From: Candidatus Desulfovibrio intestinavium
Lineage (GTDB): Bacteria > Desulfobacterota > Desulfovibrionia > Desulfovibrionales > Desulfovibrionaceae
DNA: 57,628 nucleotides
Assembly: GCA_019118345.1 (NCBI GenBank)
Contig: DWZD01000041.1
Location: 1 to 57,628, forward strand
Direction: 5' to 3'
Below the pieces are notes generated by a model. The model did no database searches. It worked only from the letters and a program-made list of their open reading frames with translations, and was not told the origin of the DNA. Shown piece after piece: positions 49,505 to 57,628 of this stretch; the stretch's first letter is position 1; each line of letters starts with the position of its first letter. A program made the position numbers and the translations under genes.

Positions 49505-51019
49505 ATGGATTTCAGTTCGTTGGACATAGTGGTTGCAGGCGACGTGATGCTGGATCGTTACATCAGCGCCGCGGTGGAGCGCATTTCGCCGGAAGCGCCC
49601 ATCCCGGTGGCGCGGGTGGGCAGCCGCTGGGAGGTTCCGGGCGGCGCGGCCAACGTGGCCCGCAATCTGGCCCGTCTGGGCGTGCGGACGCGGCTGGCCG
49701 GACTCTGCGGCGAGGATGAAGCCGCCGCGTCCCTGCGCCGTCTGCTGGACGCTGAGGGCATCCGGCATGAACTCGTGCCGGTGCCGGGGCGGCCCACCAC
49801 CTGCAAGACGCGCGTCATGGCGCAGGGTCAGCAGTTGCTGCGGCTGGATGAGGAGGTGCGTACCGCGCCGGACGCTCCTGCGGCGGAGCGCTTGCGGCAG
49901 GCGGCCGAAGATCTGCTGGACGGCTGCGACGTGCTGGTACTTTCGGATTACGGCAAGGGCACGTTGCTGGACGGGGCGGGGCATGCGGCCGCGGACGGCT
50001 TGTGCCGCCGGCTCATCCGCGCGGCACGGGAACGCGGCCTGCCGGTACTGGTGGATCCCAAGGGCAAGGACTGGGATCGCTATGCGGGCGCGCACTGCCT
50101 GACGCCCAATGCCGCCGAGCTGGTTGAGGTGGCCGGGCCGCTGCCCGGCGCACGCGAGGCCCTTGGCGCGCTGGCCTGCAGCCAATGTCGCCGCTGGGGG
50201 GTGGAGCGTCTTTTGCTGACGCGCGGGGCCAAGGGCATGGCGCTCTTTGCGGAGGGGGCGGAGCCATGCTTCATCCGGGCCGAGACGCGCGAGGTGGCCG
50301 ATGTCTCCGGCGCGGGCGACACGGCGCTGGCCGTGCTGGCGGCCGGCATCGGCGCGGGCATGGGCTGGGAGGAGGCCGCGCGGCTGGCCAATACCGCCGC
50401 CGGGGTGGCGGTGGGCAAGCTGGGTACCGCGCCCATCAGTCTGGAGGAATTGCGCATGGCCCTGCGCCAGTATGACGCCAATCCGCGCCTGTTCAGCCTG
50501 CCGACCCTGCGGGAAAAGGTGGAGGACTGGCGGCGCAAGGGCGAACGCATCGTCTTCACCAACGGCTGCTTTGACCTGATTCACCCCGGGCATATTTCCC
50601 TTGTGCAGCAATGTGCGGATCTGGGCAACCGGCTGGTGGTGGCCCTCAACAGCGACGCCTCGGTGCGGCGTCTCAAGGGGCCGTCGCGCCCCGTGCAGGA
50701 CGAGCAGAGCCGGGCGCTGATCATGGCCCAGATCAAGGGCGTGGATGCGGTCATTCTTTTTGACGAGGACACGCCGCTGGAACTTATCCGGGCCTTGCGG
50801 CCGGATGTGCTGGTCAAGGGCAGCGACTACAATCTGCAGACCGTGGTGGGCGCGGAAGAGGTGCTGGCCTATGGCGGCACGGTGCATCTGGCCAGTCTGG
50901 TGGACGGATGCAGCACCTCCGGCCTCGTGCGCCGCATGGGCGGGCCGGACAAGGCGCGAGGCCCGCACGAGCCGACAAAAAGCCGGGCCGGATGCAATGA
51001 GGGGGGAACATGCCGATAA
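49505..51019 (+). CDS. hldE: Bifunctional heptose-7-phosphate kinase / heptose-1-phosphate adenylyltransferase
   Basis: A 504-residue fusion for ADP-heptose synthesis. Residues 1 to about 325 are a PfkB-type kinase (VVAGDVMLDRYISAAVERIS, GGAANVARNLARLGVRTRLA, and the anion hole VSGAGDTALAV). Residues about 345-490 are a nucleotidyltransferase with IVFTNGCFDLIHPGHISLVQ, the HxGH box. It supplies ADP-D-glycero-beta-D-manno-heptose for the LPS inner core, so the cell has a Gram-negative envelope with heptose. The 3' end overlaps the next lipoprotein gene by 10 bases. Confidence 0.95.
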   Translation: MDFSSLDIVVAGDVMLDRYISAAVERISPEAPIPVARVGSRWEVPGGAANVARNLARLGVRTRLAGLCGEDEAAASLRRLLDAEGIRHELVPVPGRPTTCKTRVMAQGQQLLRLDEEVRTAPDAPAAERLRQAAEDLLDGCDVLVLSDYGKGTLLDGAGHAAADGLCRRLIRAARERGLPVLVDPKGKDWDRYAGAHCLTPNAAELVEVAGPLPGAREALGALACSQCRRWGVERLLLTRGAKGMALFAEGAEPCFIRAETREVADVSGAGDTALAVLAAGIGAGMGWEEAARLANTAAGVAVGKLGTAPISLEELRMALRQYDANPRLFSLPTLREKVEDWRRKGERIVFTNGCFDLIHPGHISLVQQCADLGNRLVVALNSDASVRRLKGPSRPVQDEQSRALIMAQIKGVDAVILFDEDTPLELIRALRPDVLVKGSDYNLQTVVGAEEVLAYGGTVHLASLVDGCSTSGLVRRMGGPDKARGPHEPTKSRAGCNEGGTCR

Positions 51020-51459
51020 ATATGCTTTTTCTTTGCCTGCTGCCACTGCTGCTCAGCGCCTGCCTTGCGCCGAAGGAAAGCGGCCTGTTCGGCCGCTTCC
51101 CGGAAAACTACACGGATCCCGAGGACGGCTTTACCCTCTGGATGCCCGCAAATATGCGCTCCCGGTTCGGCATAAACCACGCTTACATGCAAGAGTTGAT
51201 AGATGACTGCGTCAGCGACAGATACCGGGGGTACCCCTACGTCTGGTCGGGCATCGACGTCTACAAGCAGCTGGATGAAAACACGCGCCTCTATGCCTAT
51301 TACTATTATTACAACAAGAATGAGCCTCCCAAGGCCGAAGTGCTGCCTTTCGACCGCAAGCTGTCGGATGTCAGGGTGCGCTACATCACGGTGATCAATA
51401 TGACCGTCGACAAAGAGGGCCTCATCACGGGTTGCAAATACTGGCGGTTCCGGCGTTGA
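51010..51459 (+). CDS. Small predicted lipoprotein
   Basis: A 149-residue protein with a lipoprotein signal (MLFLCLLPLLLSACLAPKE, lipobox LSAC near residue 18). The mature part has tyrosine-rich segments (TRLYAYYYYYNKNEPP) and ends CKYWRFRR. I do not recognise the family. The ATG overlaps the hldE stop and has an AGGGGGGAA ribosome-binding site, so it is probably co-expressed with hldE. An envelope role is likely only by localisation. Confidence 0.75.
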   Translation: MPINMLFLCLLPLLLSACLAPKESGLFGRFPENYTDPEDGFTLWMPANMRSRFGINHAYMQELIDDCVSDRYRGYPYVWSGIDVYKQLDENTRLYAYYYYYNKNEPPKAEVLPFDRKLSDVRVRYITVINMTVDKEGLITGCKYWRFRR

Positions 51460-51937
51460 GGCCGCTTCCCGCCCCCGGCAGCCGCGCGCCTGCCGGGGCG
51501 GCCAGCCCATTCATCCGCGGGCCGGGGATATGCCATGCCGAACCCCGCCCGCACCCGATGCCGCACCAGCATTATCCCGGCCCTGCTCGCGGAGCCGGCG
51601 CGTGCTTTGCGGATCTTTTCGGCAGCCTGCGCGGCGGCAAGCAGGGTGCACGCTTTTTGAAAAAAATGTGACAGCTCCCCGACAGGGAAAAATGCGGCAA
51701 ACCAGCGTGCCGCCCTCGCCTGTCGCCTGATTTTCCGGCCTGCTTCACCCGGGATGCCGCCCGAAGCCGCGGCGCATGGCGCAAAACGGCGCGTTGACGG
51801 CACGGCGGGCTGCCGCGTCCTGCGCCGCAGCCGCCTTGCGCCGGAGGGGGTGGGGTGTTAGGATTGGTTCGCAGTATGGCGAATCTTCCGCTGCGGATAT
51901 GCCGGAGCGGGCGCCATGCGCGTATCGAGGAGTTATC
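51460..51937 (+). other. Intergenic region upstream of formate dehydrogenase
   Basis: A 478-bp gap without a supported gene. It begins with a hairpin (51469-51501, CCGCCCCCGGCAG with CTGCCGGGGCGG, one bulge), probably the end signal of hldE and the lipoprotein gene. A weak promoter candidate for fdhA is TTGCGC-17 bp-TAGGAT at 51836-51864. A GAGG ribosome-binding site lies 8 bases before the fdhA ATG at 51938. I see no sigma54 -24/-12 site. Confidence 0.45.
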
Positions 51938-54900
51938 ATGAAGAGAAGATCCTTTCTCAAGCTTTCCTGCGGGCTTGGCGCCGGAATCATGCTGTCCGGG
52001 CTGGGCGTGAGCCTTCTGCCCGTGGAAAGCATGGCGCAGGAATTGAAGAAGATCGACAAGGTCAAGAATGCCGCGCAGACCACGAGCATCTGCTGTTATT
52101 GCGCCGTGGGCTGCGGCCTGCTCTGCAGCACGGACAAGAGCACCGGCAAGATCATCAATATCGAAGGCGACCCGGAACATCCGGTCAATGAAGGTTCCCT
52201 CTGCGCCAAGGGCGCGGGCATCTATCAGACCACGGAGGCCAATCCCCACCGTCTGACCAAGGTGCTGTACCGCGCGCCCCATGCCGACAAGTGGGAAGAA
52301 AAGGACTGGGATTTCGCCATCAGCCGCATCGCCGCCAACATCAAGAAGGAGCGCGACGCCTCCTTCATGGTGAAGAACAAGGACGGCGCGGTGGTCAACC
52401 GTCTGGAATCCGTCGCCCATATGGGCAGCTCCAACATCGACAGCGAGGAGTGCTGGAACATCGCCGCCTTCGCCCGTTCGCTCGGCCTGGTCTATCTTGA
52501 GCACCAGGCCCGGGTCTGACACGGCCCCACGGTACCGGCTCTGGCAGAGTCGTTCGGACGCGGCGCGATGACGAATCACTGGATTGATATTCAGCACAGT
52601 GATTGTATTCTTATTCAGGGCAGCAACGCTGCCGAAAACCATCCCATTTCCTTCAAGTGGGTCATGCGTGCCAAGGACAAGGGCGCGACGGTCATCCATG
52701 TGGACCCGCGCTTCACCCGCACGTCGGCCCGCTGCTCGCTGTACGCGCCCCTGCGTTCGGGCACGGACATCGCGTTTCTGGGCGGGATGATCAACTACAT
52801 CATTGAAAACGACAAGTTCTTCAAGGACTATGTGGTCAACTACACCAATGCCCCGCTCCTCGTGGACAAGGGCTTCGGCTTCAAGGACGGCCTGTTCTCG
52901 GGCTTTGATCCCAAGAAGCGCACATATGACAAGAAGACTTGGGCCTATCAGAAGAACGCGGACGGCACCTTCAAGCGCGACAAGAGCCTGAAGGACAAGC
53001 ATTGCGTCTTCCAGCTGCTGAAGAAGCATTACAGCCGTTACGACATGAAGACCGTCTCCGCCGTGACGGGCACCCCGATGGAAGATCTGAAGAAGGTCTA
53101 TGAGGCCTTCTCCGCCACGGGCCGCCCGGACAAGGCGGGCACCATCATGTATGCCCTCGGGCAGACCCACCATACCGTGGCCGTGCAGAACATCCGCTGC
53201 TTCGGCATCATCCAGCTTCTGCTGGGCAATATCGGCGTCTGCGGCGGCGGCATCAACGCCCTGCGCGGCGAACCCAATGTGCAGGGTTCCACGGACCATG
53301 CCCTGCTGTCCTACAACCTGCCGGGCTATCTGCCCGCCCCGCGCGTGGGGCACGGCTCCTTCGAGAAGTATCTCAAGACCGTGGCCCGCACCACCGGCGA
53401 GCCGGATTCGCTCAACTGGCAGAGCAACTACAACAAGTATGCCGTGAGCCTCATGCGGGCCTTCTTCCCCGATGCGCCCAAGGAAGCGGGCTACGGCTTC
53501 GACTGGCTGCCCAAGCTGGATGACGGGCAGGATGCCTCGGTGCTGCCGCTCTTTGACGCGATGTACAAGGGCACCATCAAGGGCTTCTCCTGCTTCGGCC
53601 AGAATCCGGCCTGCAGTATCCCCAATTCCAACAAGGTGCGCGCCGCCCTCCAGAAGCTGGAATGGATGGTGCATTTCAACATCTTCGACAACGAGACGGC
53701 CTCCTTCTGGAAGCAGCCCGGCGTTGACCCCAAGAAGGTCGGCACCGAAGTCTTCCTCCTGCCGGCGTCCGCCTCGGTGGAAAAGGAAGGCAGCCAGGCC
53801 AACTCCGGCCGCTGGATGCAATGGAAGTATGCCGCCGCCAAGGCCCCGGGCGATTGCCTCTCCGCCGGCGACGTCATCTACCGCATCCAGATGAAGCTCA
53901 AGGAACTGTACAAGAAGGAAGGCGGCGTCTTCCCCGAGCCGGTGCTCGGCGTCTTCACCGACATGGTGGACGACAAGGGCCGCTATGACGCCGAAAAGGT
54001 GGCCCGCCTCATCAACGGCGTGTTCACCCGCGACGTCACCATCAACAACGTGGCCTACAAGAAGGGCGAATGCGTACCCGGCTTCGCGCTGCTGCAGGCC
54101 GACGGCTCCACCGCCTGCGGCAACTGGATCTGCTCCGGCAGCTTCACCCGCGACGGCAAGAACCTCATGAAGCGCCGCGGCAAGAGCGACCCCACGGGCC
54201 TCGGCCTCTACTCCGAATGGTCGTATGCCTGGCCCGCCAACCGTCGCGTCATCTACAACCGCGCCTCCGTGGATCCCAGCGGCAAGCCCTGGAACCCCAA
54301 GCGCGCCCTTGTGGAATGGAAGGACGGCAAGTGGGTCGGCGACGTGGTGGACGGCGCGCCGCCGCCGCTGGCCGAAAAGGGCGGCAAGCTGCCCTTCATC
54401 ATGCGGCCGGAAGGCGTGGGCTGCCTCTTCGGGCCGGGTCTGGCCGACGGGCCTTTCCCGGAACATTACGAACCCGTGGAAAGCCCCTTCGAGAAGCACC
54501 CCTTCTCCAAGCAGCGCAATACGCCGCTCCTGCGCCTCTACGAGAGCGACAAGGATGTGTATGCCTCGGCCTCGGCCAAGTTCCCGCTGGTGATGACCAC
54601 CTACTCCTGCACCGAACACTGGTGCACGGGCGCGCTTACCCGCTGGCAGTCCTGGCTGGTGGAAGCACAGCCCGGCGCGTATGTGGAGCTGAGCGAGGAA
54701 CTGGCCAAGGAACGCGGCCTCAAGAACGGCGACAGGATCCGCGTGGTCTCCGCCCGCGGTTCCGTGGAAGCGGTGGCGATGGTCACGCCCCGCATCACGC
54801 CCTTCCAGTGCGGCGACAGGAAGGTGCACCTTGTGGGCATGACCTTCAACTACGGCTGGATGACCCCCGGCGGCGACTCGGCCAACCTGCTGACGCCCAC

Positions 54901-54970
54901 CTGCGGCGACTCCAACAGCATGACGCCCGAGTACAAGGCCTTCATGGTCAACATCGAAAAGATAGCCTAA
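51938..54970 (+). CDS. fdhA: Selenocysteine formate dehydrogenase, catalytic subunit
   Basis: A 1010-residue periplasmic molybdenum/tungsten enzyme that oxidises formate to CO2 (or reduces CO2). A twin-arginine signal (MKRRSFLKLS) is at the start. The [4Fe-4S] site comprises Cys52, Cys55, Cys59 and Cys89 (ICCYCAVGC, GSLCAKG). An in-frame UGA at 52517-52519 is residue 194, in context HQARV-Sec-HGPTVPALAESFGRG, exactly where FdhA/FdnG proteins carry selenocysteine. Downstream are the molybdopterin-domain blocks DCILIQGSNAAENHP, GGINALRGEPNVQGSTDHA and the C-terminal TYSCTEHWCTGALTRWQSW. UGA should be read by the tRNA-Sec at 15.7 kb. fdhB follows after 12 bp. There is no frameshift or decay. Confidence 0.96.
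52517..52551 (+). promoter_or_regulatory. UGA codon and candidate bacterial SECIS stem
   Basis: After the UGA (52517-52519), GGCTC (52537-52541) pairs with GAGTC (52547-52551) around loop TGGCA. The apical loop lies about 22 bases after the UGA, inside the usual range for SelB-binding SECIS elements. The lower stem was not modelled. Confidence 0.6.
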
Positions 54971-54982
54971 GGAGCGATGACG

Positions 54983-55630
54983 ATGAGCAACGGAAAGTCC
55001 ATCATTGTTGATACGTCGCGCTGCACGGGCTGCCGGGGTTGTCAGGTGGCCTGCAAGCAGTGGAACGGACTGCCCGCCAGTCCCACCACCCAGACCGGGA
55101 CCTACCAGAATCCGCCGGACTTCAACGGCTGCACCTACAAGGTGGTGCGCTTTGCCGATGGTCGCGGCGAGGACGGCAAGCCCTACTGGTACTTCACCAG
55201 CGACATGTGCCGCCACTGCGTGGAACCGCCCTGTCTGGCCGGTTCCAGCGTGGAAGGCGGCATGATCCATGATGAAGCCACCGGGGCCGTGGTCTACACC
55301 CCCAAGACCAAGGACGACGACTTTGAGACCGCGCAAAGCGTCTGTCCCTACAATGTGCCGCGCAAGAACGAGGAAAGCGGCGCCATCGTCAAGTGCACCA
55401 TGTGCATCGACCGCATCAGCAACGGCATGGTGCCCGCCTGCGTGCAGTCCTGCCCCACCGGGGCCATGGTCTTCGGCGATCGCGACGAAATCCTCGCCGA
55501 AGTGGAACGCCGCGTGGCTGAACTCAAGAAGACCCATCCCAAGGCCCAGGCCGTGGACGCCGACAGCGTGCGGGTGATTTTCATCGTGACCGATGATCCC
55601 GCCCGCTATCACGACCGCCTGAAGGCCTAG
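54983..55630 (+). CDS. fdhB: Formate dehydrogenase iron-sulfur subunit
   Basis: A 215-residue electron-transfer subunit with ferredoxin-type cysteine clusters: TSRCTGCRGCQVACKQWNGL, SDMCRHCVEPPCLAGSS, AQSVCPYNVPRKN and CTMCIDRISNGMVPACVQSC. Four [4Fe-4S] clusters are expected. There is no membrane helix or own signal, so it probably travels to the periplasm together with FdhA through Tat, then passes electrons to periplasmic cytochrome c3. ATG 54983 is preferred because the AAGGAG site is only 2 bases from the in-frame ATG at 54977. No cytochrome subunit gene is adjacent. Confidence 0.95.
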   Translation: MSNGKSIIVDTSRCTGCRGCQVACKQWNGLPASPTTQTGTYQNPPDFNGCTYKVVRFADGRGEDGKPYWYFTSDMCRHCVEPPCLAGSSVEGGMIHDEATGAVVYTPKTKDDDFETAQSVCPYNVPRKNEESGAIVKCTMCIDRISNGMVPACVQSCPTGAMVFGDRDEILAEVERRVAELKKTHPKAQAVDADSVRVIFIVTDDPARYHDRLKA

Positions 55631-55709
55631 ACCGGATCGAAAACCGGGGCCGTCCTCCTTCCTGCCGTCCGGCAGCGGGGGAGGGCGGCCCCCTCTCCAA
55701 GGATTGCCC

Positions 55710-56687
55710 ATGACTTCTCGCCCCCCGGCGACGCCCGACAGCTCACTCTCCCCCGACAGTACCGCATCCCCAACCGCCACGACGCCCGAAGCCGCCGCCG
55801 AAACCGGCAAAACCGCCCGCCTCATCGAGATCTTGCGCGCGGCCTGTCCGGAAGAACAGGCCCTGCTCGACGCCTTTGCCCCTGTCCTCTGCCTGCGCGA
55901 AACAGCTCTGGCCGAGGAAGCCCGCCGTCGCGCCGCCGCCCCGGCTGATGCGGCCTCCCCGGCAGCTTCCGCACCCGCCGCGAAGCCCGGCGGCAAACTC
56001 CCTATGGACACCGCCTGCGCCGCCCGCTGGGCCGAACCCCTGCTGGCTGCCCTCACGCAGGGCTTCCCCGCCGTGGCCCCGCTCTGGGAACGCTTGCGCG
56101 AGGCCATCCGCGCCGATGCCGCCCTGCCAGCCTATTTCTGCCTTGCCCGGCGTGGGCGCAAGCGTCCCGCCCTCTCCACCTGGAGCAAGGAACACGACCT
56201 GCCCGTCGATGCCGTCAACCTCCTTGCCGAGCAGCTTGCCCGGCTGGCAGGCGCGGCGGCCCAAATCGGCGTGCCCGACCGCGAAGGCCCGGACGCCGCC
56301 TGCCCCTATTGCGGCGGCAGGGCCGAACTCTGCCTCATTCACGAAACCGAAGGCCGCCGCTACCTGCAATGCGGGCACTGCTCCCGCCTCTGGCGCGCCA
56401 AGCGCACCAGCTGCCCCCACTGCGGCGCGGAAGGCAATGCCGTCCTGCGCCACCTCTTTGTGGACGGCAAGCCCGACCTGCGCGCCGTCATCTGCGAAGC
56501 CTGCCGCCATTATATTCTGGAGGCCGACTTGCGCCCCCGCGACATGCCGCTGGAACTGGGCCATGTCCTTTCCCTCGTCATGGGCCACCTCGATGCCCTT
56601 GCCCAGCAGGACGGCGCAAAGCCCCTCAGCCTCGCCCGCCCCGCCGCCCGCAAGGCCGCCAACGCCGACGAGGAAACTGTGCACTGA
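55710..56687 (+). CDS. fdhE: Formate dehydrogenase accessory protein FdhE
   Basis: A 325-residue FdhE-family protein, probably acting in cofactor or iron-sulfur maturation of FdhAB in the cytoplasm. The N-terminal 110 residues are Ala/Thr/Pro-rich and poorly conserved. The C-terminal half has rubredoxin-like zinc/iron knuckles (DAACPYCGGRAEL, LQCGHCSRLWRAK, SCPHCGAEGN, VICEACRHYILEADLRP). The ATG at 55710 has an AAGGA site six bases upstream. It follows fdhB by 79 bp in the order typical of Desulfovibrio. Confidence 0.93.
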   Translation: MTSRPPATPDSSLSPDSTASPTATTPEAAAETGKTARLIEILRAACPEEQALLDAFAPVLCLRETALAEEARRRAAAPADAASPAASAPAAKPGGKLPMDTACAARWAEPLLAALTQGFPAVAPLWERLREAIRADAALPAYFCLARRGRKRPALSTWSKEHDLPVDAVNLLAEQLARLAGAAAQIGVPDREGPDAACPYCGGRAELCLIHETEGRRYLQCGHCSRLWRAKRTSCPHCGAEGNAVLRHLFVDGKPDLRAVICEACRHYILEADLRPRDMPLELGHVLSLVMGHLDALAQQDGAKPLSLARPAARKAANADEETVH

Positions 56688-56699
56688 CGCTGTTATTGC

Positions 56700-56739
56700 T
56701 TCCCCCCAAGCCCCCCATCCCTTCCCTAGCGCGCTTTTG
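56700..56739. repeat. C-rich repeat copy downstream of fdhE
   Basis: TTCCCCCC followed by CCCCCCATCC, TTCCC and CGCGCTTT in this order matches the segment at 57583-57624 with small indels. Two copies flank the last gene of the window, one before it and one after it. The remaining part of the 235-bp fdhE/FmdE gap shows only an AAGGA ribosome-binding site. Confidence 0.6.
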
Positions 56740-56922
56740 TCAGGATATGCCGGGGGATGCGGAAAGCATATTGCAATGGTGGGCAAAATGGTGTGAACAA
56801 GCCGTGCGAGGGCTGGGGGGCAGCATGCCCCTGTTCCCGCGCCCCCAACGTCCTCCGCAGCTTGTCTGCCGTGCGCCGCGCCGCACGTTTTCCCCCAGCA
56901 TGAGGAATCAACAAGGATGAGT

Positions 56923-57507
56923 ATGATCGGTTCATGGACGCACGACGAATTTGTGGAAGAAGTCAGAAAATTTCACTGCCATGTGGCCCCCGGCGTCATC
57001 ATCGGCGGCTACATGGTGGAAATGGCGCGCCGCGCCCTGCCGCAGGGCATCCTTTTCGATGCCGTGGCCGAAACCGTCCAATGCCTGCCCGACGCCGTGC
57101 AGCTGCTCACCCCCTGCACCGTGGGCAACGGCTGGTTGCGCGTCTACCATTTCGGCATCTATGCCCTGACCCTCTATGACAAAACCAACGGCGAGGGCAT
57201 CCGCGTGCGCCTCGACGCCGGGAACCTCGACCGCTGGCCCAACGTGCGCGGCTGGTTCTTCAAGGAAAAACCCAAACGCGAACAGGATTCCGAGGCCCTG
57301 CATCGCGAAATCCGCGAGGCCGGTTTCGACCTCCTTCAGGCCGCGCCCGTGCGCATCCGCCCCGATGCCCTGCGCCACAAAGGCAAGGGACAGGTGATCC
57401 GCTGCCCCCGCTGCGGCGAATGGTTCCCCGCCGAACTCGGCCCCGTCTGCCGCCCCTGTCAGGGCGCAGGCCCCTACGCGGACTGGGCCGGATTGCACGG
57501 CATGTAG
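56923..57507 (+). CDS. FmdE-family protein (formylmethanofuran dehydrogenase subunit E-like)
   Basis: A 194-residue protein of the FmdE family. The N-terminal domain has the histidine-rich signature RKFHCHVAPGVIIGGYMVEM and LLTPCTVGNGWLRVYHFGIY; the C-terminus has a zinc-ribbon VIRCPRCGEWFPAELGPVCR. In methanogens FmdE accompanies formylmethanofuran dehydrogenase; in sulfate reducers such genes often lie beside molybdopterin or formate dehydrogenase genes. A metal-trafficking or maturation role for Fdh is likely but not shown. ATG 56923 has an AAGGA site 5 bases upstream; the ATG at 56917 is too close to it. Confidence 0.88.
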   Translation: MIGSWTHDEFVEEVRKFHCHVAPGVIIGGYMVEMARRALPQGILFDAVAETVQCLPDAVQLLTPCTVGNGWLRVYHFGIYALTLYDKTNGEGIRVRLDAGNLDRWPNVRGWFFKEKPKREQDSEALHREIREAGFDLLQAAPVRIRPDALRHKGKGQVIRCPRCGEWFPAELGPVCRPCQGAGPYADWAGLHGM

Positions 57508-57595
57508 TTTTTTCGCTGTTTTTTGTTTTTGCTTTTTTGAGGGGGGAAGGAAGGGGCTTTGCTCGCGCCCAAAGCCCCTTCCTTCCCCCCTCAAA
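57508..57595 (+). repeat. T-rich tract and 26-bp hairpin at a gene 3' end
   Basis: After the stop codon come several T-runs (57508-57538) and then a perfect stem of 26 bp (57536-57561 with 57570-57595, core GAGGGGGGAAGGAAGGGG) with an 8-nt loop. The U-tract precedes rather than follows the stem. Same polarity and core as the elements at 5-76 and 14454-14876. Confidence 0.75.
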
Positions 57596-57624
57596 CTCCC
57601 CCCATCCTTCCCCAAACGCGCTTT
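57583..57624. repeat. C-rich repeat copy at the window end
   Basis: TTCCCCCC, CTCCCCCCATCC, TTCCCC and CGCGCTTT reproduce the motif order at 56700-56739. It begins within the right arm of the terminal hairpin, so the repeat unit includes the stem arm plus about 30 further bases. The unit is cut by the window end. Confidence 0.6.
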
Positions 57625-57628
57625 ACCG

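Noticed and set aside
52517..52519. Premature stop making fdhA a pseudogene
   Set aside because: The UGA is at the known selenocysteine position, the frame continues intact for about 816 codons, and tRNA-Sec is present.
51572..56107. A 1511-codon open frame on the minus strand across the formate dehydrogenase genes
   Set aside because: It is antisense to fdhA and fdhB, which have clear motifs. In GC-rich genes the opposite frame often stays open; its Gly/His/Ala-rich translation has no domain.
1..57628. CRISPR array, prophage, insertion sequence or rRNA operon
   Set aside because: No regularly spaced direct repeats, transposase or integrase signature, phage structural genes or rRNA sequence were seen on either strand. 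The repeats found are hairpin elements at gene ends.

Overview
The window is GC-rich bacterial chromosome, densely coding, and reads as a member of the Desulfovibrionaceae (Desulfovibrio-like sulfate reducers). The grounds are a periplasmic selenocysteine formate dehydrogenase followed by fdhE and an FmdE-family gene, a tRNA-Sec gene, TrmD carrying the extra C-terminal SPOUT-like domain, a reduced PTS (EI, HPr and a mannose-family IID only), TRAP uptake genes, and heptose/LPS genes. No rRNA, phage, insertion sequence or CRISPR array was seen. The species cannot be named from the sequence alone.

Region 1 (1-12.4 kb, all minus strand) is a long housekeeping run. In transcription order it holds a macro-domain protein, a phosphopantetheinyl transferase, trmD, rplS, rnhB, a small unknown, yraN, rsmI, PTS IID, HPr, ptsI, smpB, comEC and an isochorismatase-family hydrolase. 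Region 2 (12.4-15.9 kb) has a YeiH-type exporter divergent from a LysR regulator, a convergent intergenic region with a long-range G/C-rich stem, a lipoprotein, and tRNA-Sec with a good promoter. Region 3 (16-26.8 kb, plus strand) is ftsH, folP, a GGDEF diguanylate cyclase, cdaA, cdaR, glmM, galU and priA. Here a c-di-GMP synthase gene overlaps a c-di-AMP synthase gene inside a cell-envelope operon.

Region 4 (27-31 kb) has an outer-membrane barrel protein and a CobS/CobT-like AAA+/VWA pair. Region 5 (31-36.7 kb) has a TRAP transporter (dctP, a fused dctQM and a GlcG-like gene) divergent from a membrane-embedded LuxR-type regulator, with a clear palindrome between them, and then tRNA-Leu. Region 6 (36.8-46.4 kb) is an EamA transporter and a glycan/glycolipid locus: a deacetylase-like gene, a GT4, an exported protein, a GT2, a polytopic membrane protein, a MacB-like permease, and one polypeptide that joins an ABC ATPase to a GT4 glycosyltransferase. 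This last item is the most unusual thing in the window.

Region 7 (46.5-49.4 kb, minus) is a MoxR ATPase / VWA-metallopeptidase / unknown triad behind a Fur-like box. Region 8 (49.5-57.6 kb, plus) is hldE, a lipoprotein, and the formate dehydrogenase cluster fdhA (in-frame UGA), fdhB, fdhE and an FmdE-family gene.

A recurring 3'-end signature occurs four times: a stop codon, a T-rich tract, then a GGGGGG(A)AGG stem. Its polarity is opposite to that of a standard intrinsic terminator.
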